Origin: Rouxiella chamberiensis
GTDB taxonomy: Bacteria > Pseudomonadota > Gammaproteobacteria > Enterobacterales > Enterobacteriaceae
Assembly: GCF_026967475.1 (NCBI RefSeq)
Contig: NZ_CP114058.1
Span: 496,001 to 560,000, forward strand
Direction of reading: 5' to 3'
DNA: 64,000 nucleotides
Both the position numbers and the translations under genes were made by a program. Positions 1 through 9,550 of this stretch are shown piece after piece. The first letter of the stretch is position 1. Each line of letters opens with the position of its first letter. The notes under the pieces are model-generated. The model did no database searches. It worked only from the letters and a program-made list of their open reading frames with translations, and was not told the origin of the DNA.

Positions 1-264
1 TTTTCTTATAGTTTGCCTGCCTGTCATTGTTATCTCTTATCACGCTAATGTGACGGCAAGATTTCACAACGCTGCGTATTATTGACATAAGATTTACAAT
101 ACTTTAATTAATCTTAGACCTAATCCTATTAAAATAATTAAATTAGGATTCTTTTTAGCTTTCCGATAATAATATTCATTAACCGACTATATTTATGTGT
201 TACAAAAGGTAGGTAATGATGAGTTCATCGTGCTAATAAAGCACGGGCGTAAAAGGGGCGTTAT
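1..264. other. AT-rich leader region, no gene seen
   Basis: No coding frame is supported here. The stretch is AT-rich and lies upstream of the DUF1275 gene. A TTGACA hexamer at 82-87 with a weak TAATTA 17 bases further on (105-110) could be a promoter, but the -10 match is poor and it sits more than 150 bases from the gene, so I do not call it. The best ribosome-binding site is AAGGGG at about 254-258, just ahead of ATG codons at 265 and 274. Confidence 0.3.
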
Positions 265-328
265 ATGTTGAGAATGTTGATCAAAAGAAAGAAGGCCAGA
301 AACGCACACGGAGGATCGCCGCCTGGCA

Positions 329-1024
329 TTGGTATTGGCAACCACTGCAGGCACATTGAATGCTATGGCATTGGGCGCCTTCGGTTTTTTTCCGTCTCAC
401 ATGACGGGGAACACGTCACAGTTATCTTCTGAAGTTTCCAATACCAATCTAAGCGACGTGATTTTTCTGGCCTCGATCATTTTGGCTTTCGTCATCGGTT
501 CGGTGACCTCGCGTATGCTGGCAATCGGCGGTATTAAAAATAATATCCGCACCATATTTAGCCTGATTCTTTTACTCGAAGGTGTGTTATTAATCTGTAC
601 ATCGCTTTTCGAAATACTCTTTTTTTCGCATAAAAATAATCAGGAAATCATTATATTTCTCGCCTTCCTGATGGGCGTGCATAATTCAACCTCTACGCAA
701 TTATCCAACGGTCGCGTGAGGTCAACACATATCACGGGAACCCTGACGGATATTGGCATCGCGTTTGGTTCTGTCGTTGCGACTATTTTCAGACGCGATC
801 CTTCAAGGCAAATGAAGGCGCAACGCAGTCAGCTGATAACCCATCTGGTGACATTGCTGTCCTTTATGATAGGCGGTATTTCAGGTCTGTTGCTGTACAA
901 GGAGTTCGGCTTTAATTCGATGGCGGCGGTAGGAGTATTTCTGGTGCTGGTGGCCATCAGTTCTATTATCGTTACCATTCTGATGGCTAAAAAACGTCTG
1001 TTGCGGCCGCATTATCTGCTGTAG
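329..1024 (+). CDS. DUF1275 (YoaK-like) membrane protein, N-terminus probably frameshifted
   Basis: This is a small integral membrane protein of the DUF1275/YoaK family, whose function is not established. It has about six hydrophobic segments and the family hallmarks: a GTLNA stretch, then GFFPSHMTGNTSQLS near residues 18-34, and later GVHNSTSTQLSNGRVRSTHITG. The TTG at 329 has no ribosome-binding site. The good site is AAGGGG ahead of ATG 265/274, whose frame reads MLIKRKKARNAH, a typical basic N-tail, and then runs off; the conserved part resumes in another frame at about 305. I infer a one-base indel near 290-310 and a true start at 265 or 274. A strong terminator follows. Family call is firm, start uncertain. 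Confidence 0.75.
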   Translation: MVLATTAGTLNAMALGAFGFFPSHMTGNTSQLSSEVSNTNLSDVIFLASIILAFVIGSVTSRMLAIGGIKNNIRTIFSLILLLEGVLLICTSLFEILFFSHKNNQEIIIFLAFLMGVHNSTSTQLSNGRVRSTHITGTLTDIGIAFGSVVATIFRRDPSRQMKAQRSQLITHLVTLLSFMIGGISGLLLYKEFGFNSMAAVGVFLVLVAISSIIVTILMAKKRLLRPHYLL

Positions 1025-1044
1025 ATACGCCAAACAGTAGCGTC

Positions 1045-1080
1045 GAAAAAGCCGGTTTATTCGCTTGAACCGGCTTTTTC
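1045..1080. terminator. Strong bidirectional terminator
   Basis: GAAAAAGCCGGTT and AACCGGCTTTTTC form a long perfect stem with an 8-9 base loop, flanked by A and T runs. It lies between the DUF1275 gene and the convergent antirepressor gene and can serve both strands. Confidence 0.85.
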
Positions 1081-1099
1081 AGGAGAGTGACGCGACGCC

Positions 1100-1809
1100 T
1101 CAGGCGGCTGCGCCTTTTGGTTGAGCAACCAGATGCCCGGCATAAAGGCTGGCCACCCACTTAACGCCTTTCGAAGTGAAACGCGCCTGCGAAAAGGCAT
1201 GCAGGTTCTCGCCAACACCCGCACGCAGGGTAAAATAGCCCGCCTGCATATAAAGCTGATGCGGTGTCAGCACGCCATTCGCGCGATACATGATATTGCG
1301 TTCAAGCAGAAACTCGCGAAACTCCGGTTCTTTGACTTTCAACATCTTGCACAGCTGGCGAAACCCCATCGAGTCTTCAACCTGAACGAAACGGTCAAAG
1401 AATTCGGCCTTTGGGCTTGAGAGCGCAAGTTGCTGGTTTCGGCGGCCTGACGCTGCTCGAATTGTTCTGCCCACGCACGCGCTGCCGCTGCCGGATTGGT
1501 AAAGTCTGGCAAATGAGCAGTTTTCTCGCGCTCCTGCCAGTTGTCCAGCAACTCTGCCGTAAAGCCGGGTGAGAGGCGCGCAACCGCAAGCAGCGAATCA
1601 CGTTTGTTCAACCAGTATTCCTGACGCATTTCTCCTTCACGCTCATAAAGGCTGACCGTGACTGGCTGCGAAAGGCGCTGCGCCGTTTCCAGACTTTTAA
1701 TCAGACGTTTAACTTCGCCGTGAGAAATGCCAATCATGCGGGCAATCTCGCGGCTGCTCATCGTGACCGATTGGTTCAGAGAATTCAGGTGTTCTGTCGA
1801 AATCATCAT
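1100..1809 (-). pseudogene. Phage-type antirepressor with KilAC domain, frameshifted
   Basis: The protein resembles phage antirepressors. The N-terminal half (from MISTEHLNSLNQ) has a helix-turn-helix-like SSREIARMIGISHGEVKRLI and a region resembling Rha-type DNA-binding modules. The C-terminal half (PKAEFFDRFVQVEDS...LYMQAGYFTLR...HAFSQARFTSKGVKWVA) is a KilAC/ANT domain. The halves are in different frames: the N-terminal frame passes out of register after FEQRQAAE near 1430-1440, and the KilAC frame reads NQQLALSSPKAEFF. One extra A in the run at the junction would restore about 235 residues. No other phage genes lie nearby, so it is a stand-alone antirepressor. Two tandem ATGs (1809, 1806) follow a GAGG; the start between them is not resolved. 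Confidence 0.72.
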
Positions 1810-1821
1810 AGGCCTCACCAC

Positions 1822-2140
1822 TTACGCACTTTATCGATACCCTAGCAGGCAGTAGAAATATTATACAACTACCTGTTCAAATATCCAGTACTTTTTTTAA
1901 GCAATTCTCTAACGTGAATCGGTAAAAATCAGGCGGTAAAGAGTGAGGAAAAAACGCGGCCAAATGCTGCCTACGATCCGTGAAGCGAAAAATTACGGTG
2001 TAGGGAGTTTGCACCGTTTTCACCGCGTTCTGGATGAATAAACCGCGTCTGCCAGCACGATGGCGTTTTAGGGTCTACACTTACCGCTTGATAATTTTTT
2101 ATACTAAACAACAGGTTAGATGTAACCGGGAGAAGGGAAA
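1822..2140. other. Divergent intergenic region, antirepressor / maeA
   Basis: No coding sequence is seen. The 3' part is AT-rich and holds a TATACT hexamer near 2100 that could be a -10 element for maeA, but no convincing -35 lies at the right distance. A ribosome-binding site, AAGGGA, precedes the maeA ATG. Confidence 0.35.
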
Positions 2141-3760
2141 ATGAAACACGACGACATACTTTCAAATCCGGCGAAAAATAAAGGCACAGCGTTTACTGCG
2201 CAGGAGCGAAAAAAATATCGGCTTGAAGGCATGATACCCGGTGCGCAAGAAGACCTTGAACGGCAGATTTCCCGCGTGCTGGAACATTTGTCGGCAAAAC
2301 CCGATGAGCTTGAGCAGTTTATCTATCTGCAAGAGTTGAGCGACCGCAACCAGACGCTGTTCTATGCCGTCCTGATGCGTGATCCGGCGCGATTCATGCC
2401 GATAATCTATGATCCGACCATCGCCGGGGCCTGTCTGACCTATGGGCAGATTTTTCGACAGCCGCAGGGCATGTACCTCAACAAGAACATGAAAGGGCGA
2501 ATGAAAGAGGTGCTGTCACATTGGCCGGAAAAAGTGCGTTTCATCTGTGTGTCATCCGGCGGGCGTATTCTTGGACTCGGCGATATCGGCCTCAACGGCG
2601 CGCCCATTCCGATTGGCAAGCTTCAGCTGTATACCGCCTGTGCCGCCATTGCGCCGCAGGCACTGCTGCCTGTCCATTTTGACATCGGCACCACCAACGA
2701 GGCGCTGCGCGCCGATGCGCATTATTTGGGGCTTCGCGAAGCGCCCCGGAAGAGAGTGAAATCGATGCATTGATGGATGAATTCATGCAGGCGGTCAACG
2801 AGGTTTTCCCCGGGGTCTGTGTGCATTTTGAAGACTGGAAAGGCAGCGACGCCATTCGCCTGCTGCAACGTTATCGTGAACGTTATTGTGTATTTAATGA
2901 TGATATTCAGGGTACTGCAGGCGTGGCATTGGCCGGTCTGCTCACCGCGCTGAAAATCAAGGGCGAGCGGCTGGCGGATCAGCGCATACTGGTTCGCCGG
3001 TGCGGGGTCTGCGGGTACCGGTATTGCGCAGATACTGGTGCAGGCGATGCAGCAGGAGGGAGTGGACGAGCAGGGCGCACGCGATAGCATTACCCTGTTT
3101 GACGTCAACGGCGCTATCAGTGAAAAACGCGATGACCTGAACGATGCGCAGCAACCTTTTGCCAAAAAGCTCTCGACTGCCGACGATTTCCAGAAAATTG
3201 TCGAGCAGGTGAAGCCGACTATCCTGATTGGCGTCAGCACCGTCGGCGGTATGTTTAACGAGCAGGTGGTGAAAACCCTCTATAAAACCTGTTCACGGCC
3301 GATTATTTTTCCGCTGTCCAACCCGACCGATTGCGCGGAAGCCACGCCGCAACAGCTCTATCAGTGGACCGACGGCAATGCGCTGGTGGCCTGCGGCGTA
3401 CAGTTTGACGATGTGACGTTTGGCGACAAAACCCTGCATCCGGGTCAGGCCAATAATGTCTATATTTTCCCGGCGCTGGCGCTTGCGGTATATGCGACCC
3501 GACCTGAACGTATTACCGATGACCTGTTTATCGCCGCCGCCCACGGCTGTGCCGATCAGGTCACGCAAGGGCAGCGCGAGCAAAGCATGCTCTATCCGCC
3601 GCAGAAAAATATTCTCGAGGTGGAAATCACGACCGCCGTGCGAATCGCCGAACATATTTTTGCCAGTGGGGCGGCAACGGTAAAACGCCCTGCGGACGTG
3701 CGGGCCTGGATAGAAGGGATGCTCTATCGGCCGGAATACGAAAATGAGGCCGAAAAATAA
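2141..3760 (+). pseudogene. maeA: NAD-dependent malic enzyme, two frameshifts
   Basis: Malic enzyme oxidatively decarboxylates malate to pyruvate with NAD. Family landmarks are in order: NKGTAFTAQERKKYRLEGMIP, PIIYDPTIAGACLTYGQIFR, GGRILGLGDIGLNGAPIPIGK, HFDIGTTNE, FEDWKGSDA, CVFNDDIQGTAGVALAG, the nucleotide loop AGAGSAGTGIAQ, ILIGVSTVGGMFNE and PLSNPTDCAEATP. The frame breaks twice: near 2745 (four Cs where five give REAPPEESEIDALMDEF) and near 2990 (before AGAGSAG). Repaired length is about 540 residues, as expected for MaeA. With mqo and dcuSR elsewhere in the window it fits C4-dicarboxylate use. A housekeeping enzyme with two indels suggests sequence error rather than decay. Confidence 0.85.
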
Positions 3761-3777
3761 GGGGTTAAGAGGTAAGT

Positions 3778-3810
3778 CATGACCTGAGCGATTCATGAGT
3801 TCAGGTCATG
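3778..3810. repeat. Perfect 10-bp inverted repeat after maeA
   Basis: CATGACCTGA and TCAGGTCATG flank a 13-base spacer, 18 bases after the maeA stop. There is no uninterrupted T run (TGTTTTC follows), so it could be a weak terminator or an mRNA-end hairpin; an operator for the dehydrogenase downstream is also possible. Confidence 0.45.
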
Positions 3811-3958
3811 AGTGTTTTCTGATTACAGCATCTAATCATCCAACTGAAAGCACGCTATGGTTAAAGGATCTCGTTTTCAACACATGCCAAAAAACCTGCC
3901 TTTTTTAATCACAAATCGGTTAACACACACCGAATCGACTCAACTCGGGAGTTTTACC

Positions 3959-5017
3959 ATGAAGACTATCGGATTTGCTGCCTACGATACCGAAACGCCA
4001 CTGGCGCCTTTTGAATTTGAACGACGCGGCCTGCGCCCCAACGATGTCGCGATGGAAATACTCTACTGCGGCGTGTGCCACTCTGATCTGCATACTGCGC
4101 GCAATGACTGGGGATGGAGCTACTATCCGATTGTGCCGGGCCACGAGATTGTGGGGCGCGTGACGCAGGTTGGTCCATCCGTATCTGGCTTCAAGGTCGG
4201 CGATCACGTCGCGGTGGGTTGTATGGTCGACAGCTGTCAGGAGTGCGATCAGTGTAAAAAAGGAGAAGAGCAGCTCTGCCGCGAAGGCATGACCGGCACT
4301 TACGCAGGCTATGATCGCGTCACCAAAGAGCCGACGCAGGGCGGTTACTCCAAGCATCTGGTCGTGCGCGAAGAGTTTTGCCTGAGTGTGTCGGACAAGC
4401 TGGATCTCGCCAAAGCCGCGCCGCTGCTCTGCGCCGGGATAACCACGTGGTCACCGCTCAAGACCTGGAATGTTGGCGCCGGTAGCCGCGTTGGCGTGAT
4501 TGGTCTGGGGGGATTGGGTCATATGGCGGTCAAACTGGCGGTCGGGCTGGGCGCAGATGTCACCGTCATCAGCCGTACCAAGGATAAAGAAGCGGATGCA
4601 CTGGCGCTGGGCGCAAACCGTCTGCTGGCCTCGAGCGACAGCGACGCGATGAGCGATGCGGCGAACCATTTTGATTTGATAATCGATACCGTGCCGGTGA
4701 AACATGACTTGATGCCTTATCTGGCGCTGCTGGATGTCGATGCGACGCTGGTTCTGGTCGGCCAGGTAGGGCCGCTGGATGAGATAAGCACGGTACCGCT
4801 ATTGATGGGGCGTCGTCGCGTGGCGGGTTCGCCTATCGGCGGGATCAAGGAGACGCAGGAGCTGCTGGATTTCTGCGCCGAGAAAAACATTCTGCCGGAC
4901 TGCGAGATGATCCGCATGGACGAGATTAACGAAGCCTTTGAAAGAATGGAAAAAGCCGACGTGCGCTATCGCTTTGTGATAGACATGGCATCACTGGCGG
5001 CTCCAGCCACCGCGTAA
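3959..5017 (+). CDS. Zinc-dependent alcohol/aldehyde dehydrogenase (YahK/CAD-like)
   Basis: A 352-residue medium-chain dehydrogenase of the cinnamyl-alcohol-dehydrogenase/YahK group, which reduces aldehydes with NADPH. The catalytic zinc ligands lie in CGVCHSD and PGHEIVG; the four structural-zinc cysteines are in the lobe CMVDSCQECDQCKKGEEQLC; the Rossmann loop is GLGGLGHMAV; LLCAGITTWSPL is typical of the group. I chose ATG 3959 because GGGAG precedes it and family proteins begin at this point (MKTIGFAAYD); an in-frame extension to 3857 has no family resemblance. It stands alone between maeA and a terminator. Substrate unknown. Confidence 0.88.
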   Translation: MKTIGFAAYDTETPLAPFEFERRGLRPNDVAMEILYCGVCHSDLHTARNDWGWSYYPIVPGHEIVGRVTQVGPSVSGFKVGDHVAVGCMVDSCQECDQCKKGEEQLCREGMTGTYAGYDRVTKEPTQGGYSKHLVVREEFCLSVSDKLDLAKAAPLLCAGITTWSPLKTWNVGAGSRVGVIGLGGLGHMAVKLAVGLGADVTVISRTKDKEADALALGANRLLASSDSDAMSDAANHFDLIIDTVPVKHDLMPYLALLDVDATLVLVGQVGPLDEISTVPLLMGRRRVAGSPIGGIKETQELLDFCAEKNILPDCEMIRMDEINEAFERMEKADVRYRFVIDMASLAAPATA

Positions 5018-5035
5018 TTGCGTTTGCCGCTAAAA

Positions 5036-5068
5036 ACAAAGCCCGCATCTTTCGATGTGGGCTTTTTT
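5036..5068 (+). terminator. Rho-independent terminator of the dehydrogenase gene
   Basis: AAAGCCCGCATC, loop TTTC, GATGTGGGCTTTTTT: a long stem followed by six Ts, about 20 bases after the stop codon. The A run on the other side lets it also end the convergent stress gene. Confidence 0.85.
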
Positions 5069-5092
5069 ACGCCTTGGCATGCAGAGACACGG

Positions 5093-6243
5093 CTAGCGGG
5101 AGCCGAACTTGTCCTGCGCCTTGTTTTTGAGATCGGTCACTTTGTCGTCGGCTTTCTCGATCATCCCCTCATCGGCGCTTTCATCGAGACGGTCGCGCTC
5201 GAATGTGGCTTCCTTGGTGCGCGGCGAGGTGCCTGCCGGGGCGATATTGTCGAGCTCTCTGGCAAAGTCGGTATCACTGTGAATACGCGTGGTATCGTCC
5301 TCGGCATCGAGGCGAGAGGCTTGACCGACCCCGCCGCTTTTCACGTTATCGGCCGAGGTGCGATCGATATCGACTTCCTGATGACGCACAGAGTCTTTCA
5401 CCGTTTCAACGCGGTCGGTAATGTCTTTACGCACCACCACTTCTTCTTTCACGTGTGCGGTTTTATTAATGACCGGCTGCTCGTGCGATTCCGCGATTTC
5501 CACGGTTTTTTCCGACCAGTCGATACTGTTTGGTGCGCCGGGTTCATTGATGGAACGACGGAAAATATCGGCGTGCTGTTCCTGCAACGAAATATCTTCG
5601 GAAACCTCGTCGGTCACCGTATAGCGACGCACGCGGGTCGAGCCTTCACTGACCAGACGCTTGCCGACCTCGAGACGCTCTTCGGCGAGGCGCAGCACAT
5701 CCGCTTCGGTTTCATCACCGGTGAGCGAGGCGCGCAGAGGCACGGTTTTTTCATCATGATGGGGTCTGTCGACACTGTAGGAATCTTCTACGGGTTCAAG
5801 CGCATCCAGCTCTTTTTATCCTCGCTCAGCGGGCGCGAATCGTCGAGGGCAGGCGCGGCGATATCGGCATTGCCATATTGCCTGTCGGCCGGCGAATCCG
5901 TGGTCAGATTGCCAAACCCGTGATGCGGCATATCTACCGAGTCATGCGCATCGAGAATGCCCATTGCGCGCGGAAGTTCTTCCTCTTTGGCTTTGAGCGT
6001 CAGCACGACGCCGCCGGAATTCATGGCGTTTTCATACACGCCCGCCTGTTCTTCATCGACGGTATCGCCGAACAAACGCTGCCAGAGACTGGGATGACGC
6101 GCTTCGTGGCCTTCGGAGCGCAGACGATCTCCCGAGATAATATCTATGTCACTTTCAGAAAATCCGGCCTTGGCAAGATTTCGTTTTGCCCCTTCGGCCT
6201 GGGCCACAGTGCTGAACATCGTTACTATCTTTTCATGTGCCAT
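5093..6243 (-). pseudogene. YsnF/DUF2382 stress protein, frameshifted
   Basis: The N-terminal part (MAHEKIVTMFSTVAQAEGAKRNLAKAGFSESDIDIISGD) is a general-stress-protein-17M-like fold. The C-terminal part (EERLEVGKRLVSEGSTRVRRYTV...EEVVVRKDITDRVETVKDSVRHQEVDID) is a DUF2382 domain like that of YsnF. The two meet at an A run near 5800: one extra A gives EDKKELDALEPVEDSYS and joins them into about 383 residues. The tail (from about 300) is charged and likely disordered. A second, shorter DUF2382 gene lies directly upstream on the same strand, so the two probably form a stress operon. Biochemical role unknown. Confidence 0.78.
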
Positions 6244-6276
6244 GATTCGTTCCTCGATGATTTGGTTGAACTACAT

Positions 6277-6678
6277 TTACTGCTCCTCTTTATGCACCTT
6301 GATCTGTTGCTTTCGCAGGGTGACAACGTCTTCAAAGGGGACCTGCTCGGTCGTCTTGCGAATATGCAGCTCTTCTTTAAGCACCAGCCTGCGAATCACT
6401 TCAATTTCCTCTTCTACAACCGGCACAATCAGTACGCCATTTTCTTCACGGATTTCAGGCATTACCTCGATTCGCTGACCTTTGGCCACGTGCGTAATCT
6501 CGACCTTCTCACGAGTCAGCAGCATGTTCACCGCTTCATCATGCTCAAGGGTTGAACGGGTCACGCGAACGCGACGGTCGATAATCTCTTCCCGCGTTAC
6601 CGACAGCTGTTCTTCGGCAAGTTCGATAGCGATTTCATGCGGATCCGGCTTGGAATCGTCGGGTGGTGTCGAGGTCAT
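6277..6678 (-). CDS. Short DUF2382 domain protein
   Basis: A 133-residue acidic, soluble protein made almost entirely of one DUF2382 domain, with two alternating strand-rich repeats: LAEEQLSVTREEIIDRRVRVTRST and VVEEEIEVIRRLVLKEELHIRKT. DUF2382 proteins occur with general stress genes, but their function is not known. It is first in a two-gene unit with the YsnF-like gene 33 bases downstream, and shares the same domain, which suggests duplication. No signal peptide or membrane segment. Confidence 0.75.
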   Translation of the reverse strand: MTSTPPDDSKPDPHEIAIELAEEQLSVTREEIIDRRVRVTRSTLEHDEAVNMLLTREKVEITHVAKGQRIEVMPEIREENGVLIVPVVEEEIEVIRRLVLKEELHIRKTTEQVPFEDVVTLRKQQIKVHKEEQ

Positions 6679-6966
6679 GGTCGTCTCGTGAAGAAAGACA
6701 GTGAATGAAAATAAAATGCTCTAATAAAGCAAACCGATAGAGAAACTGACTGCGTTAATTAGAAAGTCTAGCATACAACCAGTAAAGCGGCGGGTGCGGG
6801 CGGAAGTGACGAATCCTGACAGAAACGAAAGAGTGCCAGTCATTGATAACCTTGGGGAATTTATCACCGGCAACATAATTTCCAAATGTTACCGTATCGG
6901 GCAAACGTTGACCCTCATGAAGATTCCTTTATAGTAAAAGCACTTTTCTCCTCTTTATGAAACACG

Positions 6967-8472
6967 ATGACTAACAATAATAACCTCTCTGCCTCGGCAG
7001 GGCAGGACAGTGAAATGCGCGTGATTAACGTGCTCAAGTCACCGCGACTGATGACGCGTGAATGTCTCGCCGGGGTGGTAACCGCGCTGGCGCTTATCCC
7101 CGAAGTGATCTCTTTTTCCGTGATTGCCGGAGTCGATCCCAAAGTCAGCCTGTTTGCTTCGATTGTGCTGTGTCTGACCCTGTCGATTCTGGGTGGCCGT
7201 CCGGCGATGGTCACGGCGGCGGCGGGTTCCGTGGCGCTGGTGATTGGCCCGATGGTGCATGCGCACGGCGTGGAATATATTCTGCCTGCCGTGGTGTTGG
7301 GCGGCGTGGTGCAGATCCTCTTTGGCCTGACCGGACTGTCGCGCATGATGCGCTATATTCCGCGATCCGTGATGATAGGCTTCGTCAATGCGCTCGGGAT
7401 CCTGATTTTCTTCGCCCAGGTGCCGCACGTATGGGGACAATCCTCGCTGGTGTGGGTGATGTTCGCGATAACGCTGCTCATTGTTCTGCTGCTGCCGAAA
7501 GTGCTCAAAAGCGTGCCGTCGCCGCTTATCGCCATTATTGTGGTTACGGGCATCGCGCTGTTTATGGGTTACCGTATGCCGAATGTTGGCGATGAAGGCC
7601 CAATGACGCCGGGCTTGCCGGGGTTGACGCAGCTTCTGGTGCCCATCAGTTGGCAGACCTTGCAGATTGTCTGGCCCACGGCGCTGAGCATCGCCTTTGT
7701 CGGATTGATGGAGTCACTGCTGACCGCCAAGCTGGTAGATGACATTACCGACACGCCTTCGAGCAAACGCCGCGAATCCTGGGGACTCGGCGTGGCCAAT
7801 ATTTTTGCCGGTTTTTATGGCGGCATTGCGGGTTGTGCAATGATTGGCCAGACCATCGTCAACGTCGAACTGGGCAAGGCGCGCAGCCGCGTCTCGACCG
7901 TCGCCGCCGCCCTGGTACTGTTGCTGCTGGTCACCGGCCTGAGCAAACTGCTGGCGCAGATTCCAATGGTGGTGCTGGCTGGCATCATGATGGTGGTGGC
8001 CGTGAAAACCGTTAACTGGCACAGCCTGCAACCGGCAACGCTGAAACGTATGCCGTGGTCAGAAACGCTGGTTATGGTGCTGACCGTGGCGATGACCGTC
8101 TGGACCAGCAATCTGGCGCTGGGCGTGCTGGCGGGCGTGATCGTGGCGATGATGCTGTTCGCCCGCCGCATTGCCCACGTGATCCACGCCGAGCGTGTGC
8201 TTGATGAAGAGGGCGACAGCGTGCGCTATACCGTGCGCGGCCCGCTGTTTTTTGCCAGCAGCAACGATCTGTTTGAACATTTCGATTACGCGCATGATCC
8301 CAGGCTTGTTGTCATCGACCTGACCCACGCGCAGATTTGGGATGCTTCGAGCGTTGCCGCGCTGGACGGCATCGTCTACCGCTATCAACGTTACGGCTGT
8401 GAAGTGAAGATTGAAGGACTGGATGTGCGCAGCAGCGATTTTCACCGCCGGTTGACCGGCAATCTGGGCTAA
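6967..8472 (+). CDS. SulP family anion transporter with STAS domain
   Basis: A 501-residue SulP/SLC26-type permease. The N-terminal 400 residues hold about 11-12 hydrophobic segments with the family stretch TRECLAGVVTALALIPEVISFSVIAGVDPKVSLFAS split over the first helices and GRPAMVTAAAGSVALV. The C-terminal 100 residues form a STAS domain (LVVIDLTHAQIWDASSVAALDGI). Substrates in this family are sulfate, bicarbonate, dicarboxylates or other anions; none can be assigned here. A single gene, ended by a strong terminator. The upstream 288 bases contain no gene. Confidence 0.88.
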   Translation: MTNNNNLSASAGQDSEMRVINVLKSPRLMTRECLAGVVTALALIPEVISFSVIAGVDPKVSLFASIVLCLTLSILGGRPAMVTAAAGSVALVIGPMVHAHGVEYILPAVVLGGVVQILFGLTGLSRMMRYIPRSVMIGFVNALGILIFFAQVPHVWGQSSLVWVMFAITLLIVLLLPKVLKSVPSPLIAIIVVTGIALFMGYRMPNVGDEGPMTPGLPGLTQLLVPISWQTLQIVWPTALSIAFVGLMESLLTAKLVDDITDTPSSKRRESWGLGVANIFAGFYGGIAGCAMIGQTIVNVELGKARSRVSTVAAALVLLLLVTGLSKLLAQIPMVVLAGIMMVVAVKTVNWHSLQPATLKRMPWSETLVMVLTVAMTVWTSNLALGVLAGVIVAMMLFARRIAHVIHAERVLDEEGDSVRYTVRGPLFFASSNDLFEHFDYAHDPRLVVIDLTHAQIWDASSVAALDGIVYRYQRYGCEVKIEGLDVRSSDFHRRLTGNLG

Positions 8473-8477
8473 ACGTA

Positions 8478-8513
8478 AAAAAACCCGATCCGCTGTGCAG
8501 GGGATCGGGTTTT
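8478..8513. terminator. Bidirectional terminator between SulP and DMT genes
   Basis: AAAACCCGATCC and GGGATCGGGTTTT form a long stem with a 9-base loop. It lies 5 bases after the SulP stop and 14 bases beyond the end of the convergent DMT gene. Confidence 0.85.
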
Positions 8514-8526
8514 CAGGCTTTCACGT

Positions 8527-9009
8527 CTATTCGCGCGTGGTTGCCGTTTCTGCGGCTGGCGCTTCTTTGCTTTTGTTGCTCGAATAGATAAAGAACAGGG
8601 CGATACCCAGACAAACTACTGCGCCAAGACGCGTCGTCGAGAAGTGAATCGCGTCGTTACCCAGCCAGCCAAAGTTGTCGATAAGCATGCTCATCGCCAG
8701 CTGTCCGAAGATAACTGCCACCGTTGCCACCGCCGCGCCGATGCGCTGTACCGCCAGCACCATAATCACGATGTAGGGCACGCCGCACAATGCGCCGAGC
8801 AGCTGCCATTTCGGCACATCAAGCAGAGTCAGCGCATGCTTAGGTTCGAAGAAGAAGATAAGCAGCGCGGTGACCAGTGCGCCAATCGAGAACGTCAGAA
8901 ACGCGCAGCGGAACACGCCGACCTTGCTGCCGAGCTGGCCGTTTATCGCCGCCTGAATACTCAGAAACGCGCCGCCGACCACGGCCAAAATAATCATCAG
9001 TATTGTCAT
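8527..9009 (-). CDS. Small DMT transporter, DUF606/YdcZ family (second of a pair)
   Basis: A 160-residue protein with five predicted membrane helices of the DUF606/YdcZ group in the drug/metabolite transporter superfamily. The N-terminus (LMIILAVVGGAFLSIQAAINGQLG) is characteristic. It begins 9 bases after its upstream paralogue ends, with GGA of the ribosome-binding site next to that stop. Small DUF606 proteins often come in pairs, and this pair may form a heterodimer with opposite topology (inference). The tail after residue 140 is polar. Substrate unknown. Confidence 0.8.
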   Translation of the reverse strand: MTILMIILAVVGGAFLSIQAAINGQLGSKVGVFRCAFLTFSIGALVTALLIFFFEPKHALTLLDVPKWQLLGALCGVPYIVIMVLAVQRIGAAVATVAVIFGQLAMSMLIDNFGWLGNDAIHFSTTRLGAVVCLGIALFFIYSSNKSKEAPAAETATTRE

Positions 9010-9018
9010 AATAATTCC

Positions 9019-9453
9019 TTAGCCTCTTGCCACAAGAACCAGTGCGGCAATGATAAAAATTAGCGCGATGATGCGCTTGTTATCAATTTTGCGGTGCGCG
9101 GTGCCGAACAGCCCATAATGGTCAATCACCAGACTTTTGAATACCTGACCGGCCAGAATTCCTATCATGGTCATCGCAATCCCGATGCTGGGGACGGCAA
9201 TCGTTAAAATCACCACATAAACCGGACCCAGAATGCCGCCAAGAAGCTGCCAGCCTGGCTGGGCGAAGAATGACGGACTGTTGCGCGGACTGAAAAACAG
9301 CATCAGCAGGAAAGTCAGCGCAGCGCCCACGCCAAAAATGCTGAATGTGGCCCACAAATCCCCGACTTCACTGCCCAAAGGCCCCAGTAACCCTGCTTCA
9401 ACGGATAATCCCATCCCGCCCGCTACGACGAGTAAAATAAATAAAAGCTGCAT
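9019..9453 (-). CDS. Small DMT transporter, DUF606/YdcZ family (first of a pair)
   Basis: A 144-residue, five-helix DUF606 protein. MQLLFILLVVAGGMGLSVEAGLLGPLG is a diverged version of the paralogue's N-terminus, and WQLLGGILGPVYVVILTIAVPSIG matches the family's central region. It is preceded by GGAG and is read divergently from a LysR regulator gene 97 bases away, which is its likely regulator. Confidence 0.8.
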   Translation of the reverse strand: MQLLFILLVVAGGMGLSVEAGLLGPLGSEVGDLWATFSIFGVGAALTFLLMLFFSPRNSPSFFAQPGWQLLGGILGPVYVVILTIAVPSIGIAMTMIGILAGQVFKSLVIDHYGLFGTAHRKIDNKRIIALIFIIAALVLVARG

Positions 9454-9550
9454 AAAACAGTCTCCAATGTGTTTAGGGGCGCATCATATAGCAGTCGTGG
9501 ATGATGAAAAACGGTATAATCTAGGAAACACTTTTGCAGGAATCGACATA

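Noticed and set aside
3778..3810. Inverted repeat after maeA as an attachment site or mobile element end
   Set aside because: No matching second copy or transposase nearby; a hairpin at a gene end is the simpler reading.
5018..5923. Long plus-strand open frame opposite the YsnF-like gene
   Set aside because: It is the mirror of the real minus-strand coding sequence; its translation has no family resemblance and no ribosome-binding site.
9233..9550. In-frame 5' extension of the LysR gene
   Set aside because: It would overlap the divergent DMT gene and add residues unlike any LysR N-terminus; the ATG at 9551 fits the family.
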